Origin: Chloroflexota bacterium
Lineage (GTDB): Bacteria > Chloroflexota > Anaerolineae > Promineifilales > Promineifilaceae
Length of the DNA: 64,000 nt
Direction of reading: 5' to 3'
NCBI GenBank assembly: GCA_014584575.1
Contig: JACTMP010000011.1
Coordinates: forward strand, 62,001-126,000
Part shown: positions 1 through 6,956 of the stretch, piece after piece
Layout: the number at the start of each line of letters is the position of its first letter
Numbering within the stretch: position 1 is the stretch's first letter
Notes under the pieces: generated by a model
Told to the model about the DNA's origin: nothing
Database searches by the model: none
The model's input: the letters and a program-made list of their open reading frames with translations, nothing else
Translations under genes and position numbers: made by a program

Positions 1-3
1 GTG

Positions 4-49
4 GAGGAGTGTGCATCCTCAGATGCGCATCTGAGGATGCGCACTCCTC
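4..49. repeat. Palindromic intergenic repeat (CATCCTCAG family), copy 1
   Basis: Two 23-bp arms meet with no spacer and differ by one mismatch, centred on ATGCGCAT. A related element lies upstream of argB at 3791-3847. Function unknown. Confidence 0.75.
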
Positions 50-149
50 TCACCTCCATTTATTGTGAAGATACCCCGCAACCCACAAACACACTTCTCG
101 TGCGTTTCTTATATCAGAGGCCAGATTCCAGCCAGAGGAAATGGCTGGC

Positions 150-178
150 TTGACAAATAATTCCTATATTATTAAAAT
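150..178 (+). promoter_or_regulatory. Sigma-70-type promoter of the MFS/GntR operon
   Basis: TTGACA (150-155) and TAAAAT (173-178) are separated by 17 bp. Transcription would start near 185, inside the palindrome at 180-212, so a repressor bound there would block initiation. Confidence 0.75.
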
Positions 179-179
179 A

Positions 180-212
180 CATCATGTCATCATATGACCT
201 GATGACATGATG
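180..212. promoter_or_regulatory. Perfect inverted-repeat operator upstream of the MFS gene
   Basis: Arms CATCATGTCATCA (180-192) and TGATGACATGATG (200-212) are perfect 13-bp inverted repeats with a 7-bp spacer. They cover the predicted start of transcription and end 7 bp before the MFS start codon. The natural ligand is the GntR-family regulator encoded by the next gene; this is inferred from position and symmetry. Confidence 0.7.
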
Positions 213-219
213 AGGTGTA

Positions 220-1512
220 ATGAGAAGTGTAAAATCTATTCAATGGGCGTACTATCTGGTGCTGTTTCTATTCTGGCTGGCGACCGCCCTGCCCCTGGCT
301 CTGTCCATCCTGCTCTATCAGGCACGGGGGATCACCCTCTTTGAAATTGGCCTGGCCATGGCCGTCTACTCGGCCACCATTGTGCTGCTGGAACTACCCA
401 CCGGTGGCCTGGCGGACGCCGTCGGCCGTAAACGGGTGACGCTGCTGGCTTATAGCATCATGGCCGTGACCGGCATCCTGCATCTGTTCACTTTTACCCT
501 GCCCCTGCTGCTGGTGGGGTGGGCGCTGTATGGCGTCAGCCGGGCGTTGGCTTCCGGGGCTCTGGAAGCCTGGTTTGTAGACGCCTTGCAAACGGCCGAT
601 CCGGATATTGACCTGCAACCACCGCTGGCCAAAGCCGGTACCGTTTCATTACTGGCATTGGGCATCGGCACCCTGGCGGGTTCGGCCATTCCCCAGTTTT
701 TCACCGGTTTGCCCGCCGATGGCACGGCCGTACTCACCCCCTTAGCCATGCCCATCTTCATCTCCCTCATCCTTAAATTGCTCTTGCTCCTGGTGGTGAT
801 GACGGCCGTACACGAGCAACGGCCGTTGGGCACAGACAATAGCTGGCGGGGCGGCTTCCGGCAGGTGCCGCTCATCTTGCGTGATGCCGTACAGTTCAGC
901 CGGGGCAACCACACCATCGGGCTGTTATTGGCAACAACCGCCGCCGGTGGTCTGGCCATGGTGGCGCTGGAAACATTCTGGCAGCCGCGTTTTGCGGCAC
1001 TGCTAGGCAGCGCGGCTGAAAACAGCCTTTATTTTGGCGTGCTGCTGGCGGCCAGCTTTGGCCTGGGCATGGCCGGGAACATGGCCGCCACCCCCCTCTC
1101 GCGCTGGCTGCGGCAGCGGTATGCGCTGGTAGCGGCTCTGGCTCAGGGCTTGTTTGGCCTATCGTTGCTCATCCTCGCCGGGCAAACGGCCGTGCCCCTG
1201 GCTGCCCTCTTCTTCTGGCTGACCTACTTCAACATGGGGCTGATCAACTCCCCCCACGCCACCCTGATCAACCGGGAAATTCCGGCTGCCCGCCGTTCGG
1301 CCATACTCTCCGTGCAGTCATTGGCCGGTTACGCCGGGGCGATGCTGGGCAGCGTTTTGCTCGGTTATCTGGCCGAACAGCAATCCATCAGCGCCGCCTG
1401 GATGGTCGCCGGGTTGGTCGTCGTGGTATCATCTGGCCTCTATATCCAGATTGACAGACGGCAACAGGCACACTCGTATGAAGCAGCAAACACCTTTTCT
1501 GAAATCGGTTAA
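220..1512 (+). CDS. MFS transporter
   Basis: A 430-residue polytopic inner-membrane protein with about 12 hydrophobic segments, the usual length and pattern of a major facilitator. The loop after helix 2 carries the MFS signature as GGLADAVGRKRV (residues about 62-73). The substrate cannot be read from sequence; drug or metabolite export is the usual role of this subgroup. ATG 220 follows a GAGGTG ribosome-binding site. The gene is first in an operon with a GntR-family regulator whose start overlaps its last 35 bp, suggesting translational coupling and control of the transporter by that regulator through the operator at 180-212. Confidence 0.85.
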   Translation: MRSVKSIQWAYYLVLFLFWLATALPLALSILLYQARGITLFEIGLAMAVYSATIVLLELPTGGLADAVGRKRVTLLAYSIMAVTGILHLFTFTLPLLLVGWALYGVSRALASGALEAWFVDALQTADPDIDLQPPLAKAGTVSLLALGIGTLAGSAIPQFFTGLPADGTAVLTPLAMPIFISLILKLLLLLVVMTAVHEQRPLGTDNSWRGGFRQVPLILRDAVQFSRGNHTIGLLLATTAAGGLAMVALETFWQPRFAALLGSAAENSLYFGVLLAASFGLGMAGNMAATPLSRWLRQRYALVAALAQGLFGLSLLILAGQTAVPLAALFFWLTYFNMGLINSPHATLINREIPAARRSAILSVQSLAGYAGAMLGSVLLGYLAEQQSISAAWMVAGLVVVVSSGLYIQIDRRQQAHSYEAANTFSEIG

Positions 1513-2278
1513 AAAACAGACATTGGCGGAACAGGTGGCCGAGGCGGTCAAAGAATCCATCGTCTCCGGCGAATTTGCGCCCGGCGCGGCGCTACCCACC
1601 GAACCAGAATTGGCGGAAGCGTTTGGCGTAAGCCGGGCCGTGGTGCGTGACGCCACCCGCATGTTGGCCGCGCAAGGATTGGTGGATGTGCAGCACGGCC
1701 GTGGCGTCTTTGTCACCCATTCACCCATCGAAGCGTTCGGCGACGCCCTGCTGCTGGCGCTGCGGCGCGTGGACGCCACGGTGTGGGACGTGGAGCAGTT
1801 TGAGCAACTGCTTTTGCCGGAGGTATGCGCGCTGGCAGCGGTGCAGGCCAGCGATGAAGAAATCGTTGCTTTCCGGGAACTGGTTGCCCGCAACATGCAG
1901 GTGACTGACGAGATTCTGGCTGTCTGGTGGGCGGCCGATGCCATGCCGGAAGCCGAGCAGCAGCGCCTGTGGGCCGGTGGGCGCGACGTGATCCAGGCGC
2001 TCTTTCAAATGAGCCATAACCGGTTGTTGCAGTTGTTAGCCTCGCCGTTGTTGGCGCTGCGCAATTTGCGCTATTGGGAAGAGCCGGCAACGACTCTGGA
2101 AGCCGCCCGGCAGCGGGAAGTGGACTTTTTCCAGACGTTGGTCACGGCCGTAGCCTCCCGCGACCCCGCCCAGGCGCGGACGCAGATGCGCGCCCGCATG
2201 AGCCTGCCACCCGAAGCCGAAACAGCCATGCGCCAGACGGCCGTTGGCGAAATACCACGCATTGTTGTTACGCCATAA
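1478..2278 (+). CDS. GntR/FadR-family transcriptional regulator
   Basis: A 266-residue protein with an N-terminal winged helix-turn-helix (residues about 12-75, including LPTEPELAEAFGVSRAVVRD and the wing GLVDVQHGRGVFV) and a C-terminal all-helical FCD-like ligand-binding domain. FadR-type regulators bind small acids and act as dimers on inverted repeats. An upstream TTG at 1451 is also in frame, but ATG 1478 gives the normal N-terminus. It overlaps the end of the MFS gene by 35 bp and probably represses that operon. The effector is unknown. Confidence 0.85.
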   Translation: MKQQTPFLKSVKKQTLAEQVAEAVKESIVSGEFAPGAALPTEPELAEAFGVSRAVVRDATRMLAAQGLVDVQHGRGVFVTHSPIEAFGDALLLALRRVDATVWDVEQFEQLLLPEVCALAAVQASDEEIVAFRELVARNMQVTDEILAVWWAADAMPEAEQQRLWAGGRDVIQALFQMSHNRLLQLLASPLLALRNLRYWEEPATTLEAARQREVDFFQTLVTAVASRDPAQARTQMRARMSLPPEAETAMRQTAVGEIPRIVVTP

Positions 2279-2344
2279 GCCGGTCAATTTGTCCAACTGT
2301 GCCGGGTAGTTTTTGGTGGTATTGTCTGAATTTCACAATCGCTA

Positions 2345-2372
2345 TTGACGCTGCCGGTTTCTTTGTTACGAT
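2345..2372 (+). promoter_or_regulatory. Promoter of the arginine leader
   Basis: TTGACG (2345-2350) and TACGAT (2367-2372) with a 16-bp spacer. The start of transcription would fall near 2379, only a few bases before the leader-peptide ATG at 2383, so the leader mRNA would be essentially leaderless. Confidence 0.6.
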
Positions 2373-2382
2373 TCTGCGCACG

Positions 2383-2463
2383 ATGAAAAACTTTGAGAAC
2401 AACGCACCTCTTTTTATCCGCCGTCGCGGCCAGACCATAGGTCTGGATTTTGAGGTTGCCTGA
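2383..2463 (+). CDS. argL: Arginine-rich leader peptide (26 residues)
   Basis: A small ORF of 26 codons ending in TGA at 2461-2463. Codons 13-15 (2419-2427) are three consecutive arginines, CGC CGT CGC, in the stretch LFIRRRGQTIG. The ORF lies between a good promoter and an intrinsic terminator, upstream of argC. This is the layout of a leader peptide whose translation measures the supply of charged Arg-tRNA. The peptide itself probably has no function. The symbol argL is a descriptive label proposed here, not a recognised homologue. Confidence 0.6.
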   Translation: MKNFENNAPLFIRRRGQTIGLDFEVA

Positions 2464-2531
2464 GTTCACAAGTGAGACGATGAAATCACAACCGCCAGAC
2501 CCACACCTGAGGGGTCTGGCGGTTTTTTTTT
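2419..2531 (+). promoter_or_regulatory. Ribosome-mediated transcription attenuator of the arg operon
   Basis: Four complementary segments can be read. Segment 1 CCAGACC (2430-2436) and segment 2 GGTCTGG (2440-2446) form a hairpin with a 3-nt loop. Segment 3 (in 2490-2502) and segment 4 (in 2512-2524) form the terminator stem. Segment 2 is also perfectly complementary to CCAGACC at 2495-2501 in segment 3, and GGTT 2454-2457 can add pairs with AACC 2490-2493. A ribosome stalled on the Arg codons at 2419-2427 would cover segment 1, free segment 2 and prevent terminator formation. This matches trp/his-type attenuation; the function is inferred. Confidence 0.65.
2490..2531 (+). terminator. Intrinsic terminator of the arg leader
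   Basis: Perfect 13-bp stem AACCGCCAGACCC / GGGTCTGGCGGTT with a 9-nt loop, followed by a run of T to 2531. It stands about 195 bp before argC, so it must be read through for arg expression if the promoter at 2345 drives the operon. Confidence 0.85.
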
Positions 2532-2548
2532 GCAACCTGGAGATTGAG

Positions 2549-2704
2549 CACATTGTTAAATAAGTCTTCTTCCACACTACACCTGTCATTCCGAGCGGAG
2601 TCTGCGGAGCGAGGAATCCCTCTCCTGTACAAGTGGTAGGGATTCCTCGTCGAAGACTCCTCGGAATGACACGAAAAAGTTCAGATTATTTTGTTAACGG
2701 TGTG
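2549..2704. mobile_element. MITE-like element, TGTCATTCCGAG family, copy 1
   Basis: An imperfect palindrome of about 156 bp. Inner arms read CTGTCATTCCGAGCGG and CCTCGGAATGACAC. The outer ends (GCACATTGTTAA left, TTAACGGTGTGC right) are degenerate terminal inverted repeats that match the perfect ones of the copy at 43749-43911. It encodes no protein and lies between the attenuator and argC. Confidence 0.6.
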
Positions 2705-2726
2705 CTGAGATATTGGAGATTAAGAG

Positions 2727-3734
2727 ATGATTCAGGCAGGGATTTTTGGGGTAACGGGTTATACGGGCTATGAATTAGTACGAATTCTGGCCAAGCACCC
2801 GGACGTGCAGGTGCAGTTTGCCACCTCACAGAGTTTTGCCGGTAAGTGGCTGACGGATGTGTACCCACAAGCGCCCCACTTGCCGCTGATTGACGAGGCA
2901 AGTGCGCCTTTGGAAACGGTGGATGTGGTGTTTTTGTGCCTGCCTCATGCGGCGGCGGCGGCCACGGCCGTGCGCGCCCTACACGCCGGCTGCAAGGTGA
3001 TTGACCTCAGCGCCGATTTCCGCCTGGCCGATCCCGTTGTCTACGCGCAATGGTACGGACAGGAACATCCCGCGCCAGAGTTATTGGAAACGGCCGTGTA
3101 CGGCCTGACCGAATGGGCGCGAGAGCGGCTACCGGGGGCTGACCTGGTAGCCGTGCCCGGTTGTTATCCCACGAGTGTGTTGTTGGGGCTACGGCCGTTG
3201 CTGGCAGCCAACCTACCCCTCACCGGCCCCATCATTGCCGACAGCAAATCCGGCGTCTCCGGCGCGGGACGGCAGGCCAACGATACCACCCATTTTATGA
3301 ACGTGGCCGACAATTTTGCGCCGTACAAAATTGGCCGCACCCACCGCCATTTGCCGGAGATGGAACAGGTGATGAAGTGGTGGAAGGCAGACGCGCCGCC
3401 GCTCATCTTCTCGCCCCACCTGCTGCCCGTGCCGCGTGGCATCCTCTCTACCATCTATGTCACCATCGCGGGTGATTGGACGTTGGGCGATCTAGCCGCT
3501 TTGTATACGGAAATGTATGCCGGTGAGCCGTTTGTCTGTGTGCTGCCACCGGGTCAAATGCCGACTTTGGCACATGTGACCCACACCAACAACTGTGTCA
3601 TTGGCCTGGCGCAAGCCGGGCAAACGCTCATCATCACCTCGGCCATTGACAACCTGATCAAGGGCGCAGCGGGGCAGGCAGTACAGGATATGAATGTGAT
3701 GTTCCGGCTGGATGAAACGACAGGTCTGTTGTGA
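2727..3734 (+). CDS. argC: N-acetyl-gamma-glutamyl-phosphate reductase
   Basis: Third step of arginine synthesis: NADPH-dependent reduction of N-acetylglutamyl phosphate to the semialdehyde. 335 residues, normal for the family. The N-terminal Rossmann motif is visible as GIFGVTGYTGYELVRIL and the catalytic cysteine lies in VAVPGCYPTS (about residue 149). The C-terminal part has the usual GAAGQAVQDMNVM stretch. ATG 2727 is preceded by GGAG at 2715-2718. First structural gene after the arginine leader. Confidence 0.95.
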   Translation: MIQAGIFGVTGYTGYELVRILAKHPDVQVQFATSQSFAGKWLTDVYPQAPHLPLIDEASAPLETVDVVFLCLPHAAAAATAVRALHAGCKVIDLSADFRLADPVVYAQWYGQEHPAPELLETAVYGLTEWARERLPGADLVAVPGCYPTSVLLGLRPLLAANLPLTGPIIADSKSGVSGAGRQANDTTHFMNVADNFAPYKIGRTHRHLPEMEQVMKWWKADAPPLIFSPHLLPVPRGILSTIYVTIAGDWTLGDLAALYTEMYAGEPFVCVLPPGQMPTLAHVTHTNNCVIGLAQAGQTLIITSAIDNLIKGAAGQAVQDMNVMFRLDETTGLL

Positions 3735-3790
3735 AAAGGTGAGCAGGTGATAGAGGGCAACCCTGACTTCTTCATAATCAATAGAAGAAA

Positions 3791-3847
3791 GCGGAGTTCG
3801 CATCCTCAGATGCGAACGGTGGGCACCTGAGGATGCCCACTCCTCTC
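3791..3847. repeat. Palindromic intergenic repeat (CATCCTCAG family), copy 2
   Basis: Two adjacent hairpins, GTTCGCAT...ATGCGAAC and GTGGGCA...TGCCCAC. Their loops (CCTCAG and CCTGAGGA) are complementary to each other, so the whole can also pair as one long palindrome. It lies between argC and argB and resembles the element at 4-49. Confidence 0.7.
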
Positions 3848-3888
3848 AATTCGATCATCTGATAATTCATAATTCGAGAGGTGTTAGG

Positions 3889-4647
3889 TTGATACAGGTA
3901 ATCAAAGTTGGTGGCAATGAACTGGATGATCCAGCGTTTTTGAATGGGTTGGCGTCGGCTGTGCGGCAGATTCAGGCAGAGATGGGCGACACGGCCGTGA
4001 TCGTGCATGGCGGCGGCAAGGCGATTGCCGATTTGCAGGAGCGGTTGGGCATTGTGCCGCAAAAGGTGGACGGCCTGCGGGTGACGGATGCGGATTCGTT
4101 GCAGGTGGCAGAAATGGTGTTGTCTGGGCTGAGCAATAAGGCGATTGTGCGGGCGCTACTGGCGGCGGGTATCACGGCCGTTGGCCTTTCCGGCGTGGAT
4201 GGCGGGCTGCTGCGCTGCCAGAAAAAGCAGCACCCCACCGCCGATCTGGGTTTTGTGGGCGAGATTGTAGAGGTAAATATCAGTTTGATTGAACAGTTGG
4301 TGGGTGGTGGGTTTACGGCCGTCATCTCCCCTATTTCGTTGGGTATGGACGGACAGGCATATAATGTGAACGCCGACGATGCAGCGGCGGCTATAGCGCA
4401 GGCGTTGGGCGTAACCACGCTGAACTTTGTCTCCAATGTGCCCGGCGTTTTACAAAACGGGTCAATTTTGCCCCAACTGACCATTGCCCAGACGGAAGTG
4501 TTGATTACCGATGGTGTGATTACCGATGGCATGATCCCCAAAGTGCGGGCGGCGTGTACGGCCGTAGCCCAGGGCATTCCCCAGGCGCGCATTGTAAACC
4601 TGAACGGGCTGCTAAACGGAGGGGGCACGGTAATCGGTGATCGGTAA
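3889..4647 (+). CDS. argB: Acetylglutamate kinase
   Basis: Phosphorylates N-acetylglutamate in the second step of arginine synthesis. 252 residues of amino-acid-kinase fold with the phosphate-binding VIKVGG (residues 4-9), the HGGGK motif near residue 40 and the nucleotide-binding ITDGMIPKVRAA near residue 208. It starts at TTG 3889 with GAGAGGTG at 3876-3883 as ribosome-binding site. The last residues, TVIGDR, and the TAA stop are encoded by a GGTAATCGG-type intergenic repeat, so the natural C-terminus has been replaced or extended by repeat sequence. Confidence 0.92.
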   Translation: MIQVIKVGGNELDDPAFLNGLASAVRQIQAEMGDTAVIVHGGGKAIADLQERLGIVPQKVDGLRVTDADSLQVAEMVLSGLSNKAIVRALLAAGITAVGLSGVDGGLLRCQKKQHPTADLGFVGEIVEVNISLIEQLVGGGFTAVISPISLGMDGQAYNVNADDAAAAIAQALGVTTLNFVSNVPGVLQNGSILPQLTIAQTEVLITDGVITDGMIPKVRAACTAVAQGIPQARIVNLNGLLNGGGTVIGDR

Positions 4648-4652
4648 TCGGT
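4629..4652. repeat. GGTAATCGG-family repeat at the argB 3' end
   Basis: A single arm of tandem TAATCGG/TGATCGG units without an opposite arm. It encodes the last residues and stop codon of argB. Confidence 0.7.
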
Positions 4653-4677
4653 GGGCAGTAGACCAGGCCAATGACCA

Positions 4678-5130
4678 ATGACAACTATGAAAACAGAAAT
4701 TATTGAATTTACGATGAACTATTATGAGGACGCCATCAGCCTGTGGCGGGAAACGCCTGGTGTGGGGGTGAGCAGCGCCGATGAACCGGACGCCATTCGT
4801 TTTTATCTGGAACGGAATCCGGGCATGAGTTTTGTGGCGCTGGCAGAGGGGCAACTGGTAGGGACGATTTTGTGCGGGCACGACGGCCGTCGTGGTTATA
4901 TCCACCATGTCACTGTCCACCCGGATTACCGGCGGCAGGGCATTGCCCGCCAACTGGTTGATCATGCCCTGGCAGCCCTTAAAGAGATTGGCATCAGCAA
5001 ATGTCACCTCTTTATCTTTGGCGAAAACGAAACAGGCATTGCCTTCTGGCAGGCCACCGGCTGGCAACTGCGGCAGGATATTCACATCATGTCGCGGTTT
5101 ATTGATGTGGATGATGGGAGTAGTTGTTGA
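4678..5130 (+). CDS. GNAT family N-acetyltransferase
   Basis: A 150-residue GNAT acetyltransferase. The acetyl-CoA pyrophosphate-binding motif A reads VHPDYRRQGIARQLVDHAL (about residues 79-97), preceded by the beta-4 strand and followed by FGENETGIAFWQATGWQ, typical of motif B. The substrate is not evident. It is embedded between argB and argD, so a role linked to amino-acid acetylation is possible but unproven. ATG 4687 is an alternative start; neither has a clear ribosome-binding site. Confidence 0.8.
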   Translation: MTTMKTEIIEFTMNYYEDAISLWRETPGVGVSSADEPDAIRFYLERNPGMSFVALAEGQLVGTILCGHDGRRGYIHHVTVHPDYRRQGIARQLVDHALAALKEIGISKCHLFIFGENETGIAFWQATGWQLRQDIHIMSRFIDVDDGSSC

Positions 5131-5183
5131 GGAAAGGTCGTAACGCGATTTTGTAAATCGCGCTACCTCTCGCAAGGAATAAT

Positions 5184-6416
5184 ATGAACACACAAGAAAT
5201 TATTCAGGCAGAATCACAGTATATTTTGCAGACTTACGGCCGTGCGCCGGTCGTTTTTACGCAGGGCAAGGGGCTGAAACTGGTGGACGCGGAGGGAAAT
5301 GAATACCTGGACTTTACATCTGGCATCGCGGTGACGGCGTTGGGGCATAGTGATGAGGCGTGGGCGACGGCCGTAGCCACCCAGGCGCACCAACTGACCC
5401 ACATCAGCAACCTGTACCACAGCGAACCGCAGGTGCGGCTGGCGCAAAAGCTGGTGGAAAACTCCTTCGCCGACAAAGTGTACTTCTGCAACTCCGGCGC
5501 GGAAGCAAATGAAGCGGCAATTAAGTTTGCCCGGAAGTATGCGCGGAAAGAGATTGGAGATCAGAGATTGGAGATTGGAGATGGCTTGACAATCTCTAAT
5601 CTCCAATCTCCAATCTCCAAAACCAAAATTGTGGCTTTCAGTGGTGGCTTTCACGGCCGTACCGTGGGCGCACTCTCCGTCACATACAAGGAGCAGTACC
5701 GGGCGCCGTTTGCGCCGCTGATGCCGGATGTGGTTTTTGCCACGTTTAACGACCTTGATTCGGCGCGGGCGATGATTGATGAACAGACCTGCGCCGTTAT
5801 TGTGGAGCCGGTGCAGGGAGAAGGCGGCGTCAATCCGGCCACGCCGGACTTTTTGAAAGGGCTGCGGGAGTTGTGCGACCAGGTGGGCGCGCTGCTCATC
5901 TTTGACGAGGTGCAATGTGGCCTGGGGCGCACCGGCAAGTTGTGGGCCTACCAAAATTACAGCGTGAAGCCGGACATCATGACCCTGGCCAAACCGCTGG
6001 CAGGTGGCCTGCCGATGGGCGCGACACTGATGACCCAAAAAGTGGCCGATGCTTTGAAACCGGGCGATCACGGCAGCACCTTTGCCGCCGGGCCGCTGGT
6101 GTGCGCGGCGGCGAATGTGGTCTTTGACCGCGTCAACCAGCCGGCGTTTTTGGAGAAGGTGCGCTTTCACGGCTCGTATCTGCAACACCGGCTGCAAATG
6201 GTGGAATCAGACAAGGTCACGGCCGTGCGCGGTCTGGGTTTGCTGGTAGGCATCGAATTGAACGTACCCGCCGCTCCCATCATCGCCGCTGCCCGTGAAC
6301 GTGGCCTGATCCTCATCGGCGCGGGCGAAAACGTACTCCGTTTTGCCCCCGCGCTGGTGGTGGACAAGGGGGAAATTGATACGGCCGTAGATATTCTGGC
6401 GCAATGCCTGGAGTAA
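5184..6416 (+). CDS. argD: Acetylornithine aminotransferase with an in-frame repeat insertion
   Basis: PLP-dependent class III aminotransferase converting N-acetylglutamate semialdehyde to N-acetylornithine. 410 residues. Visible motifs: FTSGIAVTALGH near the N-terminus, FCNSGAEANEAAIKFARKYA, FHGRTVGALSVT, the PLP-binding LIFDEVQCGLGRTG and TLAKPLAGGLPMGA containing the Schiff-base lysine. Between RKYARKE and TKIVAFSGGFHGRT, where the family normally needs only a few residues, about 22 residues are encoded by an AGATTGGAGATT palindrome (5551-5621). The reading frame is kept, so the enzyme may tolerate a surface loop there. ATG 5184 follows AAGGAA. Confidence 0.93.
   Translation: MNTQEIIQAESQYILQTYGRAPVVFTQGKGLKLVDAEGNEYLDFTSGIAVTALGHSDEAWATAVATQAHQLTHISNLYHSEPQVRLAQKLVENSFADKVYFCNSGAEANEAAIKFARKYARKEIGDQRLEIGDGLTISNLQSPISKTKIVAFSGGFHGRTVGALSVTYKEQYRAPFAPLMPDVVFATFNDLDSARAMIDEQTCAVIVEPVQGEGGVNPATPDFLKGLRELCDQVGALLIFDEVQCGLGRTGKLWAYQNYSVKPDIMTLAKPLAGGLPMGATLMTQKVADALKPGDHGSTFAAGPLVCAAANVVFDRVNQPAFLEKVRFHGSYLQHRLQMVESDKVTAVRGLGLLVGIELNVPAAPIIAAARERGLILIGAGENVLRFAPALVVDKGEIDTAVDILAQCLE
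5551..5621. repeat. AGATTGGAGATT-family palindrome inside argD
   Basis: Left arm of tandem GAGATTGGA-like units and right arm of their complement (AATCTCCAATCTCC) around a GGCTTGAC centre. It is in frame with argD and adds roughly 22 residues (GDQRLEIGDG followed by LTISNLQSPISK). The same family is otherwise intergenic in this window. Confidence 0.85.
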
Positions 6417-6419
6417 ATA

Positions 6420-6477
6420 CGTGAAGCGTGAGGCGTGACCCGTGATGGCGTCACGCATCACGCCTCACGCATCACGA
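6420..6477. repeat. GTGATGCGTGA-family palindrome, copy 1
   Basis: Tandem GTGA(A/T)GCGTGA units on the left and TCACGCATCACGC units on the right form an imperfect hairpin. It ends 3 bp before the next start codon, leaving no room for a normal ribosome-binding site. Confidence 0.75.
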
Positions 6478-6480
6478 ACG

Positions 6481-6900
6481 ATGAACATACGTCCTTTTCA
6501 AGAAAGTGATATGGAAACGGTCATTGCCCTCTGGCGGGCCTGTGATCTGGTACGGCCGTGGAATGATCCACACAAAGACATCCAGCGCAAACTGGAAGTG
6601 GGCCGGGAACTGTTCCTGGTGGGTGAAGAGGATGGCCGGGTGGTGGCGGCGGCGATGGGTGGGTATGAAGGGCATCGCGGCTGGGTCAATTACCTGGCGG
6701 TGCATCCAGCGTACCGGCGGCATGGCTACGGCCGTGCCCTCATGCAGGCATTGGAAGAAAAACTGCTGGCGCTGGGCTGCCCCAAACTCAATTTACAGGT
6801 GCGCGAAAGCAATACGGCCGTGATCCAATTCTATGAAGCCCTCGGCTATGGCAACGATCATGTCGTCAGCTTTGGCAAACGGCTGATAGCCGATGATTGA
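6481..6900 (+). CDS. GNAT family acetyltransferase, YpeA-like
   Basis: 139 residues beginning MNIRPFQESDMETVIALWRA. The N-terminal segment with VRPWNDPHKDIQRKLEV and the acetyl-CoA loop VHPAYRRHGYGRALMQALE resemble E. coli YpeA, a GNAT protein of unknown substrate. An in-frame ATG at 6442 would prepend residues translated from the palindromic repeat, so 6481 is preferred. No ribosome-binding site is visible because the repeat abuts the start. Lies between argD and the argA/argG fusion. Confidence 0.8.
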   Translation: MNIRPFQESDMETVIALWRACDLVRPWNDPHKDIQRKLEVGRELFLVGEEDGRVVAAAMGGYEGHRGWVNYLAVHPAYRRHGYGRALMQALEEKLLALGCPKLNLQVRESNTAVIQFYEALGYGNDHVVSFGKRLIADD

Positions 6901-6953
6901 ATCGTGATGCGTGATGCGTGACCCTCTCACGCATCACGCATCACGCATCACGC
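6901..6953. repeat. GTGATGCGTGA-family palindrome, copy 2
   Basis: GTGATGCGTGATGCGTGA on the left and TCACGCATCACGCATCACG on the right. It fills the whole gap between the YpeA-like gene and the next start at 6957. Confidence 0.8.
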
Positions 6954-6956
6954 GCA

